Origin: a bacterium
Lineage (GTDB): Bacteria; UBA9089; JAHJRX01
NCBI GenBank assembly: GCA_030017825.1
Contig: JASEGW010000022.1
Span: 1 to 17,231 of the forward strand
Reading direction: 5' to 3'
Length of the DNA: 17,231 nt
A model generated the notes under the pieces. That model was given only the letters and a program-made list of their open reading frames with translations, made no database searches and was not told the origin of the DNA. Positions 1 through 6,363 of the stretch are shown here, one piece after another (positions within the stretch are counted from its first letter, which is position 1; the number at the start of each line of letters is the position of its first letter). The position numbers and the translations under genes were made by a program.

Positions 1-51
1 TTATTCTTGAAACTATAGAATTTTTTGTGGTTTGTGTTTAGAGAGGAAAAT

Positions 52-360
52 ATGATTTCTCAAAAAATTAGAATTAAATTAAATTCTTTTGATCATAGGT
101 TGTTGGATCAATCCATAAAAGATATCATAAAAACAGTAAAACGTACTGGTAGTAAGGTAGTAGGCCCTATTCCTTTACCTAGTAAGATTAGTAGATATAC
201 TGTACTTAGATCTCCTCATGTGGACAAGAAATCTAGAGAGCAATTTGAAATTAGAGTTCATAAAAGATTATTAGATATTATGGAGCCTACTATGGATACC
301 GTAAATGCTCTTATGAAATTAGAATTGGCTGCTGGCGTTGATGCTGAAATAAAACTTTAA
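52..360 (+). CDS. rpsJ: 30S ribosomal protein S10
   Basis: Small-subunit head protein, known in the family also to act with NusB in transcription antitermination. The 102-residue product matches the usual family length and carries the typical S10 pattern: IRIKLNSFDHRLLD at the N-terminus, the central loop segment VVGPIPLPSKISRYTVLRSPHV, and the C-terminal half RLLDIMEPTMDTVNALMKL. I chose ATG 52 over an upstream in-frame start at 25 because GAGAGGA at 41-47 is a good Shine-Dalgarno site and the nine extra residues do not resemble S10. It is the first gene of the S10 operon; rplC follows after 24 bases. The operon promoter and leader lie outside the window. Confidence 0.97.
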   Translation: MISQKIRIKLNSFDHRLLDQSIKDIIKTVKRTGSKVVGPIPLPSKISRYTVLRSPHVDKKSREQFEIRVHKRLLDIMEPTMDTVNALMKLELAAGVDAEIKL

Positions 361-384
361 ACAGTAATTACCAAAGGATAGAAT

Positions 385-1005
385 ATGGTTGGATTATTAG
401 GAAGAAAAATTAGTATGACTCAAGTATATAAGGAGCAAGGTGAGGTAATACCGGTAACCGTAATAGAAGCTGGGCCATGCTTTGTAACACAAAAGAAGAC
501 TAAAGATAGCGATGGTTATGAAGCTGTACAGTTAGGCTATAAAGAAACTAAGGAAAAATTACTTAATAAGGCTAAAATAGGCCACCTAAAAAAAGCCAAG
601 GTAAATTTGCTAAAATATTTAAGCGAATTTAAAGTTTCAAAAATAGATGAATATGAAATAGGACAAGAAATAAAAGTTAATATTTTTAAAGAAGGAGAAT
701 TGGTAAAGATAACCGGAACTACCAAAGGAAAAGGTTTTACTGGAGTTATAAAAAGATGGGGATTTAAAGGAGGAAGAGGTTCTCATGGATCTATGTTTCA
801 TCGAGCTCCAGGTTCTATAGGAAGAGGTAGCTCGGATCCCTCTCGTGTTTATAAAGGGACTAAGCTTCCAGGAAGAAAGGGAGGCCAAAGATTTACGGTT
901 ACTAAACTTAGGGTTGTACAAATAGATATAGAAAGAAACTTAATTTTGGTAAAGGGATCTGTGCCGGGAAATCATGATGGATTATTAAGAATAAAAAGAA
1001 TGTAA
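385..1005 (+). CDS. rplC: 50S ribosomal protein L3
   Basis: Early-assembly large-subunit protein whose long loop reaches towards the peptidyl transferase centre. The 206-residue product has the family opening GLLGRKISMTQVY and the glycine- and arginine-rich extension GGRGSHGSMFHRAPGSIGRG at about residues 129-148, followed by PSRVYKGTKLPGRKGGQ. The ATG is preceded by AAAGGAT at 373-379. The loop has no glutamine in the GSIG region, where the enterobacterial protein carries a methylated Gln, so that modification is not expected here; this is inferred from the sequence. A 128-base gap, long for this operon, separates it from rplD. Confidence 0.97.
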   Translation: MVGLLGRKISMTQVYKEQGEVIPVTVIEAGPCFVTQKKTKDSDGYEAVQLGYKETKEKLLNKAKIGHLKKAKVNLLKYLSEFKVSKIDEYEIGQEIKVNIFKEGELVKITGTTKGKGFTGVIKRWGFKGGRGSHGSMFHRAPGSIGRGSSDPSRVYKGTKLPGRKGGQRFTVTKLRVVQIDIERNLILVKGSVPGNHDGLLRIKRM

Positions 1006-1133
1006 ATAAAGATTAAGCTATGGATAGATAAGAGATTAAATAGTAAAAGATAAAATAGCAAAAATATTTTAAGCTTGAATGCTGTATAAGTTGTTCATAA
1101 TAACTTGTGGCAAAATTATTTAGGAGAAGATTC
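1006..1133 (+). other. rplC-rplD intergenic gap
   Basis: The 128 bases between L3 and L4 are AT-rich and full of stop codons in all frames. They end in the strong ribosome binding site AGGAG (1122-1126) that fixes the rplD start. A weak promoter-like pair, TTGAAT at 1075-1080 and TAATAA at 1098-1103 with a 17-base spacer, can be drawn, but in sequence this AT-rich it is not convincing. No terminator or long inverted repeat is seen. The gap is unusual because these two genes are normally nearly contiguous. Confidence 0.5.
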
Positions 1134-1757
1134 TTGGAAATAGAAATATTAAACTGTAAAGGTGAAACTGTAGAAAAAATAAATCTAAATAAAGAAATAT
1201 TTAACCAAGGAATTTCTGTATCCTTGCTGCATGAAGTAGTAAAAGGATATTTAAATAACAGACGGCTAGGAACAGCTTGCACTAAAACTAGAGGGATGGT
1301 GTCTGGAAGTGGTAGAAAACCATGGAAACAGAAAGGAACTGGTAGGGCTCGATCTGGAAGCGTTAGAAACCCAATTTGGAGAGGTGGTGGAATTATTTTT
1401 GGACCATCTCCTAGAAGTTATTATATAAATTTATCTCCTAAAGTTAAAAGAAAAGCTTTGTGTATGTCTTTGTCAGATAAAGTTATAAATAATAAAATGA
1501 AGATAATTGACTTTTTAAATATAGAAAGCAATAAAACTAAAGAAGCAGTGAATTTGCTTTCTAACTTAAATCTAGAAAAGGTTTTAATTGTAGTAAGCGA
1601 GGAAGAAGAAAAAGCAAGAAGACCTTTTCGGAATATCAAAAATACTAAAGTAACTCGAGCTAAGGATTTAAACGCTTATGAAGTGCTAGTATTTCCAGAA
1701 ATATTGTTTACTAAAGATGCTTTAATAAAACTGGAGGAGCGGATAGTTGAAGTATGA
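1134..1757 (+). CDS. rplD: 50S ribosomal protein L4
   Basis: Large-subunit protein lining the exit tunnel; in some bacteria it represses its own operon. The product is 207 residues, the normal length, reading MEIEILNCKGE from a TTG start. It contains the tunnel-loop signature around residues 45-80 (TRGMVSGSGRKPWKQKGTGR, then GSVRNPIWRGGGIIFGP). The TTG at 1134 sits 7 bases after AGGAG at 1122-1126. A longer in-frame GTG at 1107 would add nine residues (MAKLFRRRF) encoded across that ribosome binding site and is rejected. Its end overlaps the start of rplW by 11 bases, suggesting translational coupling. Confidence 0.96.
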   Translation: MEIEILNCKGETVEKINLNKEIFNQGISVSLLHEVVKGYLNNRRLGTACTKTRGMVSGSGRKPWKQKGTGRARSGSVRNPIWRGGGIIFGPSPRSYYINLSPKVKRKALCMSLSDKVINNKMKIIDFLNIESNKTKEAVNLLSNLNLEKVLIVVSEEEEKARRPFRNIKNTKVTRAKDLNAYEVLVFPEILFTKDALIKLEERIVEV

Positions 1758-2031
1758 AATTGATCGCGTAATTATAAAACCTATTATTACTGAAAAGGCT
1801 ACAGAATTATTAAAAAGTAATAAGTATGTTTTTAAAGTGAATATTAAATCTAATAAAATAGAGATTAAAAAAGCTATAGAAGAGTATTTTAAAGTAAAAG
1901 TAGCCAAAGTAACCACTCTAATTCAACACGGAAAAGTTAAGAGAGTTAGATATAAAAGTGGAATAACTTCAGATTGGAAAAAAGCTATAGTAACTTTAAA
2001 AGAAGGCGAAGTTATAAATTTAGGAGCATAA
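1747..2031 (+). CDS. rplW: 50S ribosomal protein L23
   Basis: Binds 23S rRNA at the tunnel exit and is the docking site for trigger factor and signal recognition particle. The 94-residue product contains the family hallmark IIKPIITEKATELL near the N-terminus and KVAKVTTLIQHGKVKRVR in the second half. The start is TTG 1747, 7 bases after GGAGGAG at 1733-1739. A nearby ATG at 1754 is in another frame and meets a stop after five codons, so it is not the start. The gene begins inside the 3' end of rplD. Confidence 0.95.
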   Translation: MKYEIDRVIIKPIITEKATELLKSNKYVFKVNIKSNKIEIKKAIEEYFKVKVAKVTTLIQHGKVKRVRYKSGITSDWKKAIVTLKEGEVINLGA

Positions 2032-2037
2032 TGATAG

Positions 2038-2862
2038 ATGGGTATAAAGAATTATAAGCCTATTACTCCAGGGCAACGAGGAATGTCAGTAATAAAAAAA
2101 GAAGGTTTAAGCAAAAGCAAACCACCTAAATCTTTGCAAAAATCTTTAAAGTATTCTGCAGGTAGAAATAACAAAGGTCGCATTACTATTTGGCATAAAG
2201 GAGGAAGACATAAAAGGCTTTATAGAATCATTGATTTTAAGCGAGATAAGGATAATATTTCAGCTAAAGTAGTTTCTATTGAATATGATCCTAATCGTTC
2301 AGCGAATATTGCTCTTTTAAATTATGCCGATGGAGAAAAGAGATATATATTAGCCCCAGAAGGGCTTGTTATAGGAAGTACAATAGTTTCTGGAGAGTCA
2401 TCGGAGATAAAAATTGGCAATACTCTTCCTTTGAGAAATATCCCTTTAGGTGCAAGTATTCATAATATAGAACTGCGCCCAAAAAAAGGGGGGCAAATAG
2501 CTAAAAGTGCTGGCAGCGTAGCTCAGATATTAGCCAAAGAAGGAAAGTATGGTTATATAAGAATACCCTCTGGGGAAGTGCGCATGATTCATTTAGATTG
2601 CAAAGCCACTATAGGCCAAGTAGGAAATTTAGATTATGAAAATATATCCTTAGGGAAAGCTGGCAAATCTCGTTATTTAGGAAGAAGGCCTACAGTAAGA
2701 GGAGTAGCTATGAATCCTATAGATCATCCCTTAGGTGGTGGAGAAGGAAAGAGTTCTGGCGGAAGGCACCCTTGTACACCATGGGGGAAACCCACCAAAG
2801 GATTCAGAACAAGAAGAAGAAAAGCTACTAACAAGATGATTATTAATCGACGAAAGAAGTAG
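2038..2862 (+). CDS. rplB: 50S ribosomal protein L2
   Basis: Conserved large-subunit protein needed for subunit association and peptidyl transferase activity. The 274 residues include RNNKGRITIWHKGGRHKRLY (43-62), EYDPNRSANIALL (82-94) and the C-terminal DHPLGGGEG block (229-237) followed by TPWGKPTKGFRTRRRK. His230, the family-invariant histidine matching His229 of the mature E. coli protein, is kept. The next usual histidine of the bacterial HPHGGGEG motif is Leu232 here, a small departure. The ATG lies 11 bases after GGAG at 2023-2026, within the end of rplW. Confidence 0.98.
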   Translation: MGIKNYKPITPGQRGMSVIKKEGLSKSKPPKSLQKSLKYSAGRNNKGRITIWHKGGRHKRLYRIIDFKRDKDNISAKVVSIEYDPNRSANIALLNYADGEKRYILAPEGLVIGSTIVSGESSEIKIGNTLPLRNIPLGASIHNIELRPKKGGQIAKSAGSVAQILAKEGKYGYIRIPSGEVRMIHLDCKATIGQVGNLDYENISLGKAGKSRYLGRRPTVRGVAMNPIDHPLGGGEGKSSGGRHPCTPWGKPTKGFRTRRRKATNKMIINRRKK

Positions 2863-2872
2863 AGAGGACTTT

Positions 2873-3157
2873 ATGGGAAGATCAATAAAAAAAGGACATT
2901 ACATAGAAGCTAAGTTACTGAAGAAAATTGAAGATATGGCTAAAGCAGGAGAAAAAAAAGTTATAAAAACTTGGTCTCGAAGGTCTACTGTTTTACCAGA
3001 ATTCATTGGCTATACCATAGCTATTCATAATGGAAAAAAATTTATTCCAGTTTATATTAGCGAAAATATGGTGGGGCATAAGTTAGGAGAATTTTCTCAT
3101 ACACGAACTTTTCGTGGGCATAAAAAATCTGAAAAAAGAACTACAACTACAGTCTGA
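2873..3157 (+). CDS. rpsS: 30S ribosomal protein S19
   Basis: Small-subunit head protein near the A-site finger and bridge B1a. The 94-residue product has the family core KTWSRRSTVLPEFIGYTIAIHNG and VGHKLGEFSHTRTFRGHK. The ATG follows AGAGAGGA at 2861-2868. The C-terminus (KSEKRTTTTV) is set by a 25-bp tandem duplication across the stop codon. Without the second copy, the frame would end KSEKRTIVR and stop at what is now 3177, giving 92 residues. The tail of S19 is variable and disordered, so the change is probably tolerated. Confidence 0.97.
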   Translation: MGRSIKKGHYIEAKLLKKIEDMAKAGEKKVIKTWSRRSTVLPEFIGYTIAIHNGKKFIPVYISENMVGHKLGEFSHTRTFRGHKKSEKRTTTTV

Positions 3158-3168
3158 AAAAAGAACTA
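3128..3168 (+). repeat. 25-bp tandem duplication at the rpsS stop
   Basis: The 16-base string TCTGAAAAAAGAACTA occurs at 3128-3143 and again at 3153-3168, a period of 25 bases. The first copy is read in frame as SEKRT. The second is entered one base out of step, so its TCTGA supplies the rpsS stop codon TGA (3155-3157). It looks like replication slippage in an A-rich tract. Confidence 0.85.
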
Positions 3169-3191
3169 TAGTTAGATAGAAGAGGTAAGTT

Positions 3192-3524
3192 TTGGAAGTT
3201 AAAGCAATAGCTAAGCATATAAGAATATCTCCTAGAAAAGTTAGACAGGTAATAAACTTAATTAAAGGTAAAAAGGTAGTCGAAGCTAACAGTATTCTAA
3301 AATATACTCCAAAGAAAGCAGCTTATTTATTATCTAAGGTTTTAAAATCTGCCATGTCTAATGCTACTAAGAAAAGTAGAGAGATTGACATTAATAATAT
3401 GTATATTAAGTTATGCTATGCTAATGGAGGTCCAGCAATTAAAAGGACTCGGGCTCGGGCAATGGGCCGAGCTAATAGAATCCTTAAAAGAACCAGCCAT
3501 ATTATTATGGTTTTGGGAGAATAA
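3192..3524 (+). CDS. rplV: 50S ribosomal protein L22
   Basis: Binds all domains of 23S rRNA; its beta hairpin lines the exit tunnel opposite L4. The product has 110 residues. The start is TTG 3192 with AGAGGT at 3181-3186 just upstream, and translation begins MEVKAIAKHIRISPRKVRQV, the expected L22 N-terminus. The tunnel hairpin and signature are seen at about 74-105 (YIKLCYANGGPAIKRTRARA and GRANRILKRTSHI). It sits between rpsS and rpsC with gaps of 34 and 24 bases. Confidence 0.96.
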   Translation: MEVKAIAKHIRISPRKVRQVINLIKGKKVVEANSILKYTPKKAAYLLSKVLKSAMSNATKKSREIDINNMYIKLCYANGGPAIKRTRARAMGRANRILKRTSHIIMVLGE

Positions 3525-3548
3525 AGATAAATTAGAAAGGATTAAGTA

Positions 3549-4361
3549 GTGGGACAAAAGGTTCACCCTTATGGATTTCGAGTAGGATATATATTTGATT
3601 GGCAGTCAAAGTGGTATAGTAAAAAAAATTATACCCGCTTTCTACATGAAGACTTAGAGATTAGAAAAAAAGTACAAGAAGAACTTAAGAATGCAAATAT
3701 ATCTAAAGTTATTTTAGAAAGGACAGGACAGAAATTAAGAGTAATAATTCATACTGCTCGTCCCGGAGTTGTTATTGGTCGTAGTGGAGCTGAAATAGAA
3801 AAACTGAAGAAAAAATTAAAAAGTATGACCGAGCAGGAATTAGACTTAGATGTAACAGAGATTAAAAGACCTGAGTTAGATGCCCAGATAGTTTCTCAGA
3901 ATATTGCTCAGCAAATTATAAAAAGAATATCTCATAAAAGAGCCATGAAGCGGGCAGTTACACTTTCTCGAAAAGCAGGTGCTTTAGGAATTAAAGTTAT
4001 GTGTTCAGGAAGACTAGGTGGAGCTGAAATTGCTCGTTGTGAATGGTATCGAGAAGGAAGAGTGCCATTACATACTATTAGAGCTAATATTGAATATGGG
4101 TTTACAGAAGCTACTACAACTTATGGACAAATTGGGGTTAAAGTTTGGATATTTAAAGGTGAAATTATCTTAAAAGAAAAACATTTTGAGATAGAAGAGC
4201 AAGAAATGCCAGAAGAAATTAGCGAGCAAGGTTTGGAAGAAAAGGTTGAGGATGAAGTAAAAGAGGAAACAGGAGAGAAAAAAGAAGAAGTAGTAGTAGA
4301 AGAAGAGAAGTTAGAGGAAAAAGCTTTAGAAGAGGAAGTAAAAGCTAATGCTAATGCCTAA
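3549..4361 (+). CDS. rpsC: 30S ribosomal protein S3 with acidic C-terminal tail
   Basis: Small-subunit protein at the mRNA entry channel, with helicase function in the family. GTG 3549 lies 7 bases after AGAAAGGA (3534-3541). The type II KH domain is visible (RPGVVIGRSGAEIEKL, 71-86, with its GxxG loop), followed by the C-terminal domain ending GQIGVKVWIFKGEI near 206. The protein continues to 270 residues, against about 210-230 in many bacteria. Residues 214-270 form a Glu/Lys-rich, low-complexity, predicted disordered or helical tail ending in ANANA. The reading frame is uninterrupted and its end overlaps rplP by 14 bases, so the tail is truly encoded; its role is unknown. Confidence 0.97.
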   Translation: MGQKVHPYGFRVGYIFDWQSKWYSKKNYTRFLHEDLEIRKKVQEELKNANISKVILERTGQKLRVIIHTARPGVVIGRSGAEIEKLKKKLKSMTEQELDLDVTEIKRPELDAQIVSQNIAQQIIKRISHKRAMKRAVTLSRKAGALGIKVMCSGRLGGAEIARCEWYREGRVPLHTIRANIEYGFTEATTTYGQIGVKVWIFKGEIILKEKHFEIEEQEMPEEISEQGLEEKVEDEVKEETGEKKEEVVVEEEKLEEKALEEEVKANANA

Positions 4362-4761
4362 AAGAGTAAAATATCGAAAGGCTCATAGAGGTAGAATGAC
4401 CGGAAAAAGCTTGCGGGGTTCTACTATTAGTTTTGGTGAATATGCTTTGCAGGCTTTAGAACCAGCTTGGATTACAGCTAGACAAATTGAATCTGCTCGA
4501 ATTGCTATGACTCGTCATATTAAAAGGGGAGGAAAGGTTTGGATTAGAGTATTTCCTGATAAGCCAGTAACCAAAAAGCCGGCAGAAACTCGTATGGGTA
4601 AAGGTAAGGGTTCACCTGAGTTCTGGGTAGCAGTTGTAAAACCAGGTCGAATTCTTTTTGAGCTATCAGGAGTAGAAAAAGATATAGCAGAAGAAGCTAT
4701 GAGATTAACTTCTCATAAATTACCTATAAAGACAAAATTTATAACTCGCGATGAAGGTTAG
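4348..4761 (+). CDS. rplP: 50S ribosomal protein L16
   Basis: Large-subunit protein that helps shape the A-site tRNA region. Its 137 residues have the family form from MLMPKRVKYRKAHRGRM, through GEYALQALEPAWITARQIES, to IRVFPDKPVTKKPAETRMGKGKG. ATG 4348 is preferred over ATG 4354 because GAGGAAG at 4332-4338 is properly spaced for 4348 and many bacterial L16 proteins begin MLMPKR or MLLPKR. The arginine of RMGKGKG, which is hydroxylated in E. coli, is present. It overlaps rpsC by 14 bases, so translation of the two is probably coupled. Confidence 0.96.
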   Translation: MLMPKRVKYRKAHRGRMTGKSLRGSTISFGEYALQALEPAWITARQIESARIAMTRHIKRGGKVWIRVFPDKPVTKKPAETRMGKGKGSPEFWVAVVKPGRILFELSGVEKDIAEEAMRLTSHKLPIKTKFITRDEG

Positions 4762-4762
4762 T

Positions 4763-4963
4763 ATGAAGTATAAAGAATTAAGAGGACTTTCTTTAGAAGA
4801 ATTACAGCAGAAGAGAATTGATTTAAAAGAAGAACTATTAAATCTAAGAGTGCAAGCTAGTTCTAGAAAGTTAGATAATCCACTTCGAATTCGTATGGTT
4901 AGAAGAATGATTGCATCTATAAATACAATACTACGAGGAAATGAATCAAGAAAGGAAAAATAG
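4763..4963 (+). CDS. rpmC: 50S ribosomal protein L29
   Basis: Small two-helix protein near the tunnel exit, part of the trigger factor and signal recognition particle docking site. The 66-residue product is MKYKELRGLSLEELQQKRID through LNLRVQASSRKLDNPLRIR, typical of L29. I place the start at ATG 4763, after GAAGG at 4753-4757. An in-frame ATG at 4751 would add MKVS but has no ribosome binding site and would overlap rplP. On the chosen start the gene begins one base after the rplP stop. Confidence 0.92.
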   Translation: MKYKELRGLSLEELQQKRIDLKEELLNLRVQASSRKLDNPLRIRMVRRMIASINTILRGNESRKEK

Positions 4964-4964
4964 A

Positions 4965-5213
4965 ATGAAAGAGAGAGGAAATAGAAAAGTTAGAGTAGGT
5001 GAAGTCATTAGTAATAAAATGGATAAGACAGTAATTGTTAGTGTAAAGAGACTAGTTAAAGATTCTCTTTACAAGAAGTATATTCGTAAAAGTACAAAAT
5101 ATTATGCACATGATGAAGAAAATAAGTGTAGTGTTGGAAATAAAGTAAAAATTATGGAAACACGTCCACTTTCTAAAACTAAGCGATGGAGAATAGTAGA
5201 AGTTATAAATTAA
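4965..5213 (+). CDS. rpsQ: 30S ribosomal protein S17
   Basis: Primary 16S rRNA-binding protein with an OB fold. The 82-residue product reads RKVRVGEVISNKMDKTVIVSV, then KKYIRKSTKYYAHDEENKCSVGNKVKIMETRPLSKTKRWRIVEV, a full S17. The start is ATG 4965, 8 bases after AAGGA (4952-4956). An in-frame ATG at 4941 would overlap rpmC and has its GAGGAA directly abutting, too close to work well. The stop is immediately followed by a repeat-rich island that separates the gene from rplN. Confidence 0.94.
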   Translation: MKERGNRKVRVGEVISNKMDKTVIVSVKRLVKDSLYKKYIRKSTKYYAHDEENKCSVGNKVKIMETRPLSKTKRWRIVEVIN

Positions 5214-5515
5214 GTACTTGAGCATAAGTTTCTGGTATTTGATCTGGGTATTTTAAATCCGAAATTCAAGTATCGAAATCCGAAACAAATTCAAAATTCA
5301 AATCTCAAATGCTCAAAACATCATTCACTTTTTCGTAATATGGAACCAAAGATATTTGTATTGTTTTGAATTTTTTAGTTTGAACTTTTAAATTTGTTTC
5401 GAATTTCGGATTTCGTGCTTCGAATTTTACCTTCAATATCTAAATCCTTAAGTGTGCTACAATACCTAATTATTTTTGCATGGGTACTTAGTATTTTAAA
5501 GATAGGGGCTATAAA
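5214..5515. repeat. Imperfect inverted-repeat element splitting rpsQ and rplN
   Basis: This island has no plausible gene. Its core is an imperfect inverted repeat: a left arm at about 5261-5320 and a right arm at about 5362-5428 around a 41-base loop. The best-matched stretch is the 12-mer CGAAATCCGAAA at 5274-5285, whose exact reverse complement is at 5404-5415. The arms share an ATTC-rich, CGAAA-rich pattern with small insertions, as in dispersed palindromic intergenic repeats or MITE-like elements. GTACTT occurs at 5215-5220 and 5484-5489, a possible flanking duplication. Removing one copy plus the intervening DNA would leave a gap of 33 bases before rplN, normal for this cluster. Transcribed, the arms could fold into a long stem. 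Confidence 0.7.
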
Positions 5516-5884
5516 GTGATTCAACAACAAACATATTTAGATATAGCAGATAACTCTGGTGCTAAGAGAATTATGTGTATAAAAGTTTTAAATGGCACTA
5601 AAGCTCGTTATGCTAAGGTAGGAGATATTATTGTAGCTTCTGTAAAAGAAGCTATTCCCAATGCAGCTATTAAAAAAGGAGATGTAGTTAAAGCAGTGAT
5701 AGTTAGAACTGCCAAAGAAACAAGACGTAAAGATGGTTCTTATGTAAGATTTGATCGCAATGCAGCAGTTATTATAGACGATCAGAAAGAACCTAAAGGG
5801 ACAAGGGTGTTTGGACCAGTAGCTCAGGAATTGCGACAAAAACAGTTTTTAAAAATAATTACTTTGGCACCAGAAGTTATCTAG
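5516..5884 (+). CDS. rplN: 50S ribosomal protein L14
   Basis: Large-subunit protein contacting the small subunit and the site of RsfS silencing-factor binding in the family. The 122-residue product, the standard length, opens MIQQQTYLDIADNSGAKRI and includes GDIIVASVKEAIP, VVKAVIVRTAKETRRKDGSYVRFDRNAAVII and GTRVFGPVAQELR. The start is GTG 5516, 7 bases after TAGGGG (5503-5508). The gene follows the inverted-repeat island, so its transcription may depend on read-through of that structure; no clear promoter is seen within the island. Confidence 0.97.
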   Translation: MIQQQTYLDIADNSGAKRIMCIKVLNGTKARYAKVGDIIVASVKEAIPNAAIKKGDVVKAVIVRTAKETRRKDGSYVRFDRNAAVIIDDQKEPKGTRVFGPVAQELRQKQFLKIITLAPEVI

Positions 5885-5886
5885 TA

Positions 5887-5921
5887 AAATTGAAAGCTAA
5901 AAATTGGAAAGCTTTCAATTT
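5887..5921 (+). other. Perfect 12-bp hairpin after rplN
   Basis: AAATTGAAAGCT at 5887-5898 is the exact reverse complement of AGCTTTCAATTT at 5910-5921, with an 11-base loop, beginning 3 bases after the rplN stop. There is no run of T after the right arm, so it is a poor intrinsic terminator. It may be an RNA-processing or stability element, or the scar of an insertion. The rest of the 141-base rplN-rplX gap holds only the short palindrome AGCAATTGCT (5963-5972) and the rplX ribosome binding site. Confidence 0.6.
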
Positions 5922-6025
5922 GAAGTAATCTAATATAGGTTGTGTTTTGATCTGTATGTGTAAGCAATTGCTCAGGAAGCTTAATTTGAACGAATAATTG
6001 TTGTTATAGTAAAGAAGGAGATAAA

Positions 6026-6355
6026 GTGGCAAAATTTAGTTTAAATCTTAAGAAGAATGATTTAGTATCAGTAATTACTGGAAAAGACAAAGGAAAACAA
6101 GGTAAAGTTTTAACAATTCAAAAGGATAAGAGTAGACTGACTGTAGAAAGGATAAATCAGAAGAAAAAACATAGTCGTCCTACTGCTAAAAATCGACAAG
6201 GTGGCATTGTTGAATTTGAGGCACCTATGAATATTTCTAATGTAATGTTAGTATGCCCTAGTTGCAATGCAACCACAAGAGTTGCTAAAAAATTCTTAGA
6301 AGATGGAAAAAAAGTAAGAATTTGTAAAAAATGTCAAGAAATAATTGATAAGTAG
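6026..6355 (+). CDS. rplX: 50S ribosomal protein L24 with C-terminal CxxC pair
   Basis: Assembly-initiator protein of the large subunit with a KOW motif (LVSVITGKDKGKQGKVLTIQ, 13-32). The 109-residue product ends in two CxxC motifs, CPSC at 77-80 and CKKC at 100-103, making a probable zinc-binding knuckle that is present in many but not all bacterial L24 proteins. GTG 6026 follows AAGGAG at 6015-6020, one of the strongest ribosome binding sites in the window, with a 5-base spacer. rplE follows 8 bases downstream. Confidence 0.96.
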   Translation: MAKFSLNLKKNDLVSVITGKDKGKQGKVLTIQKDKSRLTVERINQKKKHSRPTAKNRQGGIVEFEAPMNISNVMLVCPSCNATTRVAKKFLEDGKKVRICKKCQEIIDK

Positions 6356-6363
6356 GTTTAGCA

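Noticed and set aside
3..41. Open frame reading ILETIEFFVVCV and a stop, which could be the end of an upstream gene such as tuf (EF-Tu often ends in ILE or similar).
   Set aside because: Only 12 codons are visible and the residues after ILE do not match any EF-Tu ending I know; too short to call.
25..51. Longer N-terminus for S10 from ATG 25.
   Set aside because: It spans the ribosome binding site GAGAGGA and adds residues not seen in S10.
637..921. Minus-strand frame of 94 codons inside rplC, and similar antisense frames within rplN, rplE, rplR, rpsE, rpsK and rpsD.
   Set aside because: They are shadows of strongly conserved genes on the + strand, with no recognisable products.
1107..1133. 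GTG start for L4 at 1107.
   Set aside because: The added residues are encoded through the AGGAG site that serves TTG 1134, and L4 length fits the later start.
3361..3549. Second + strand frame overlapping rplV and running to rpsC.
   Set aside because: It is a frame-shifted shadow of L22 without its own conserved sequence.
5887..5921. The hairpin after rplN as an intrinsic terminator.
   Set aside because: No T-run follows and the stem is AT-rich, so termination is unlikely.
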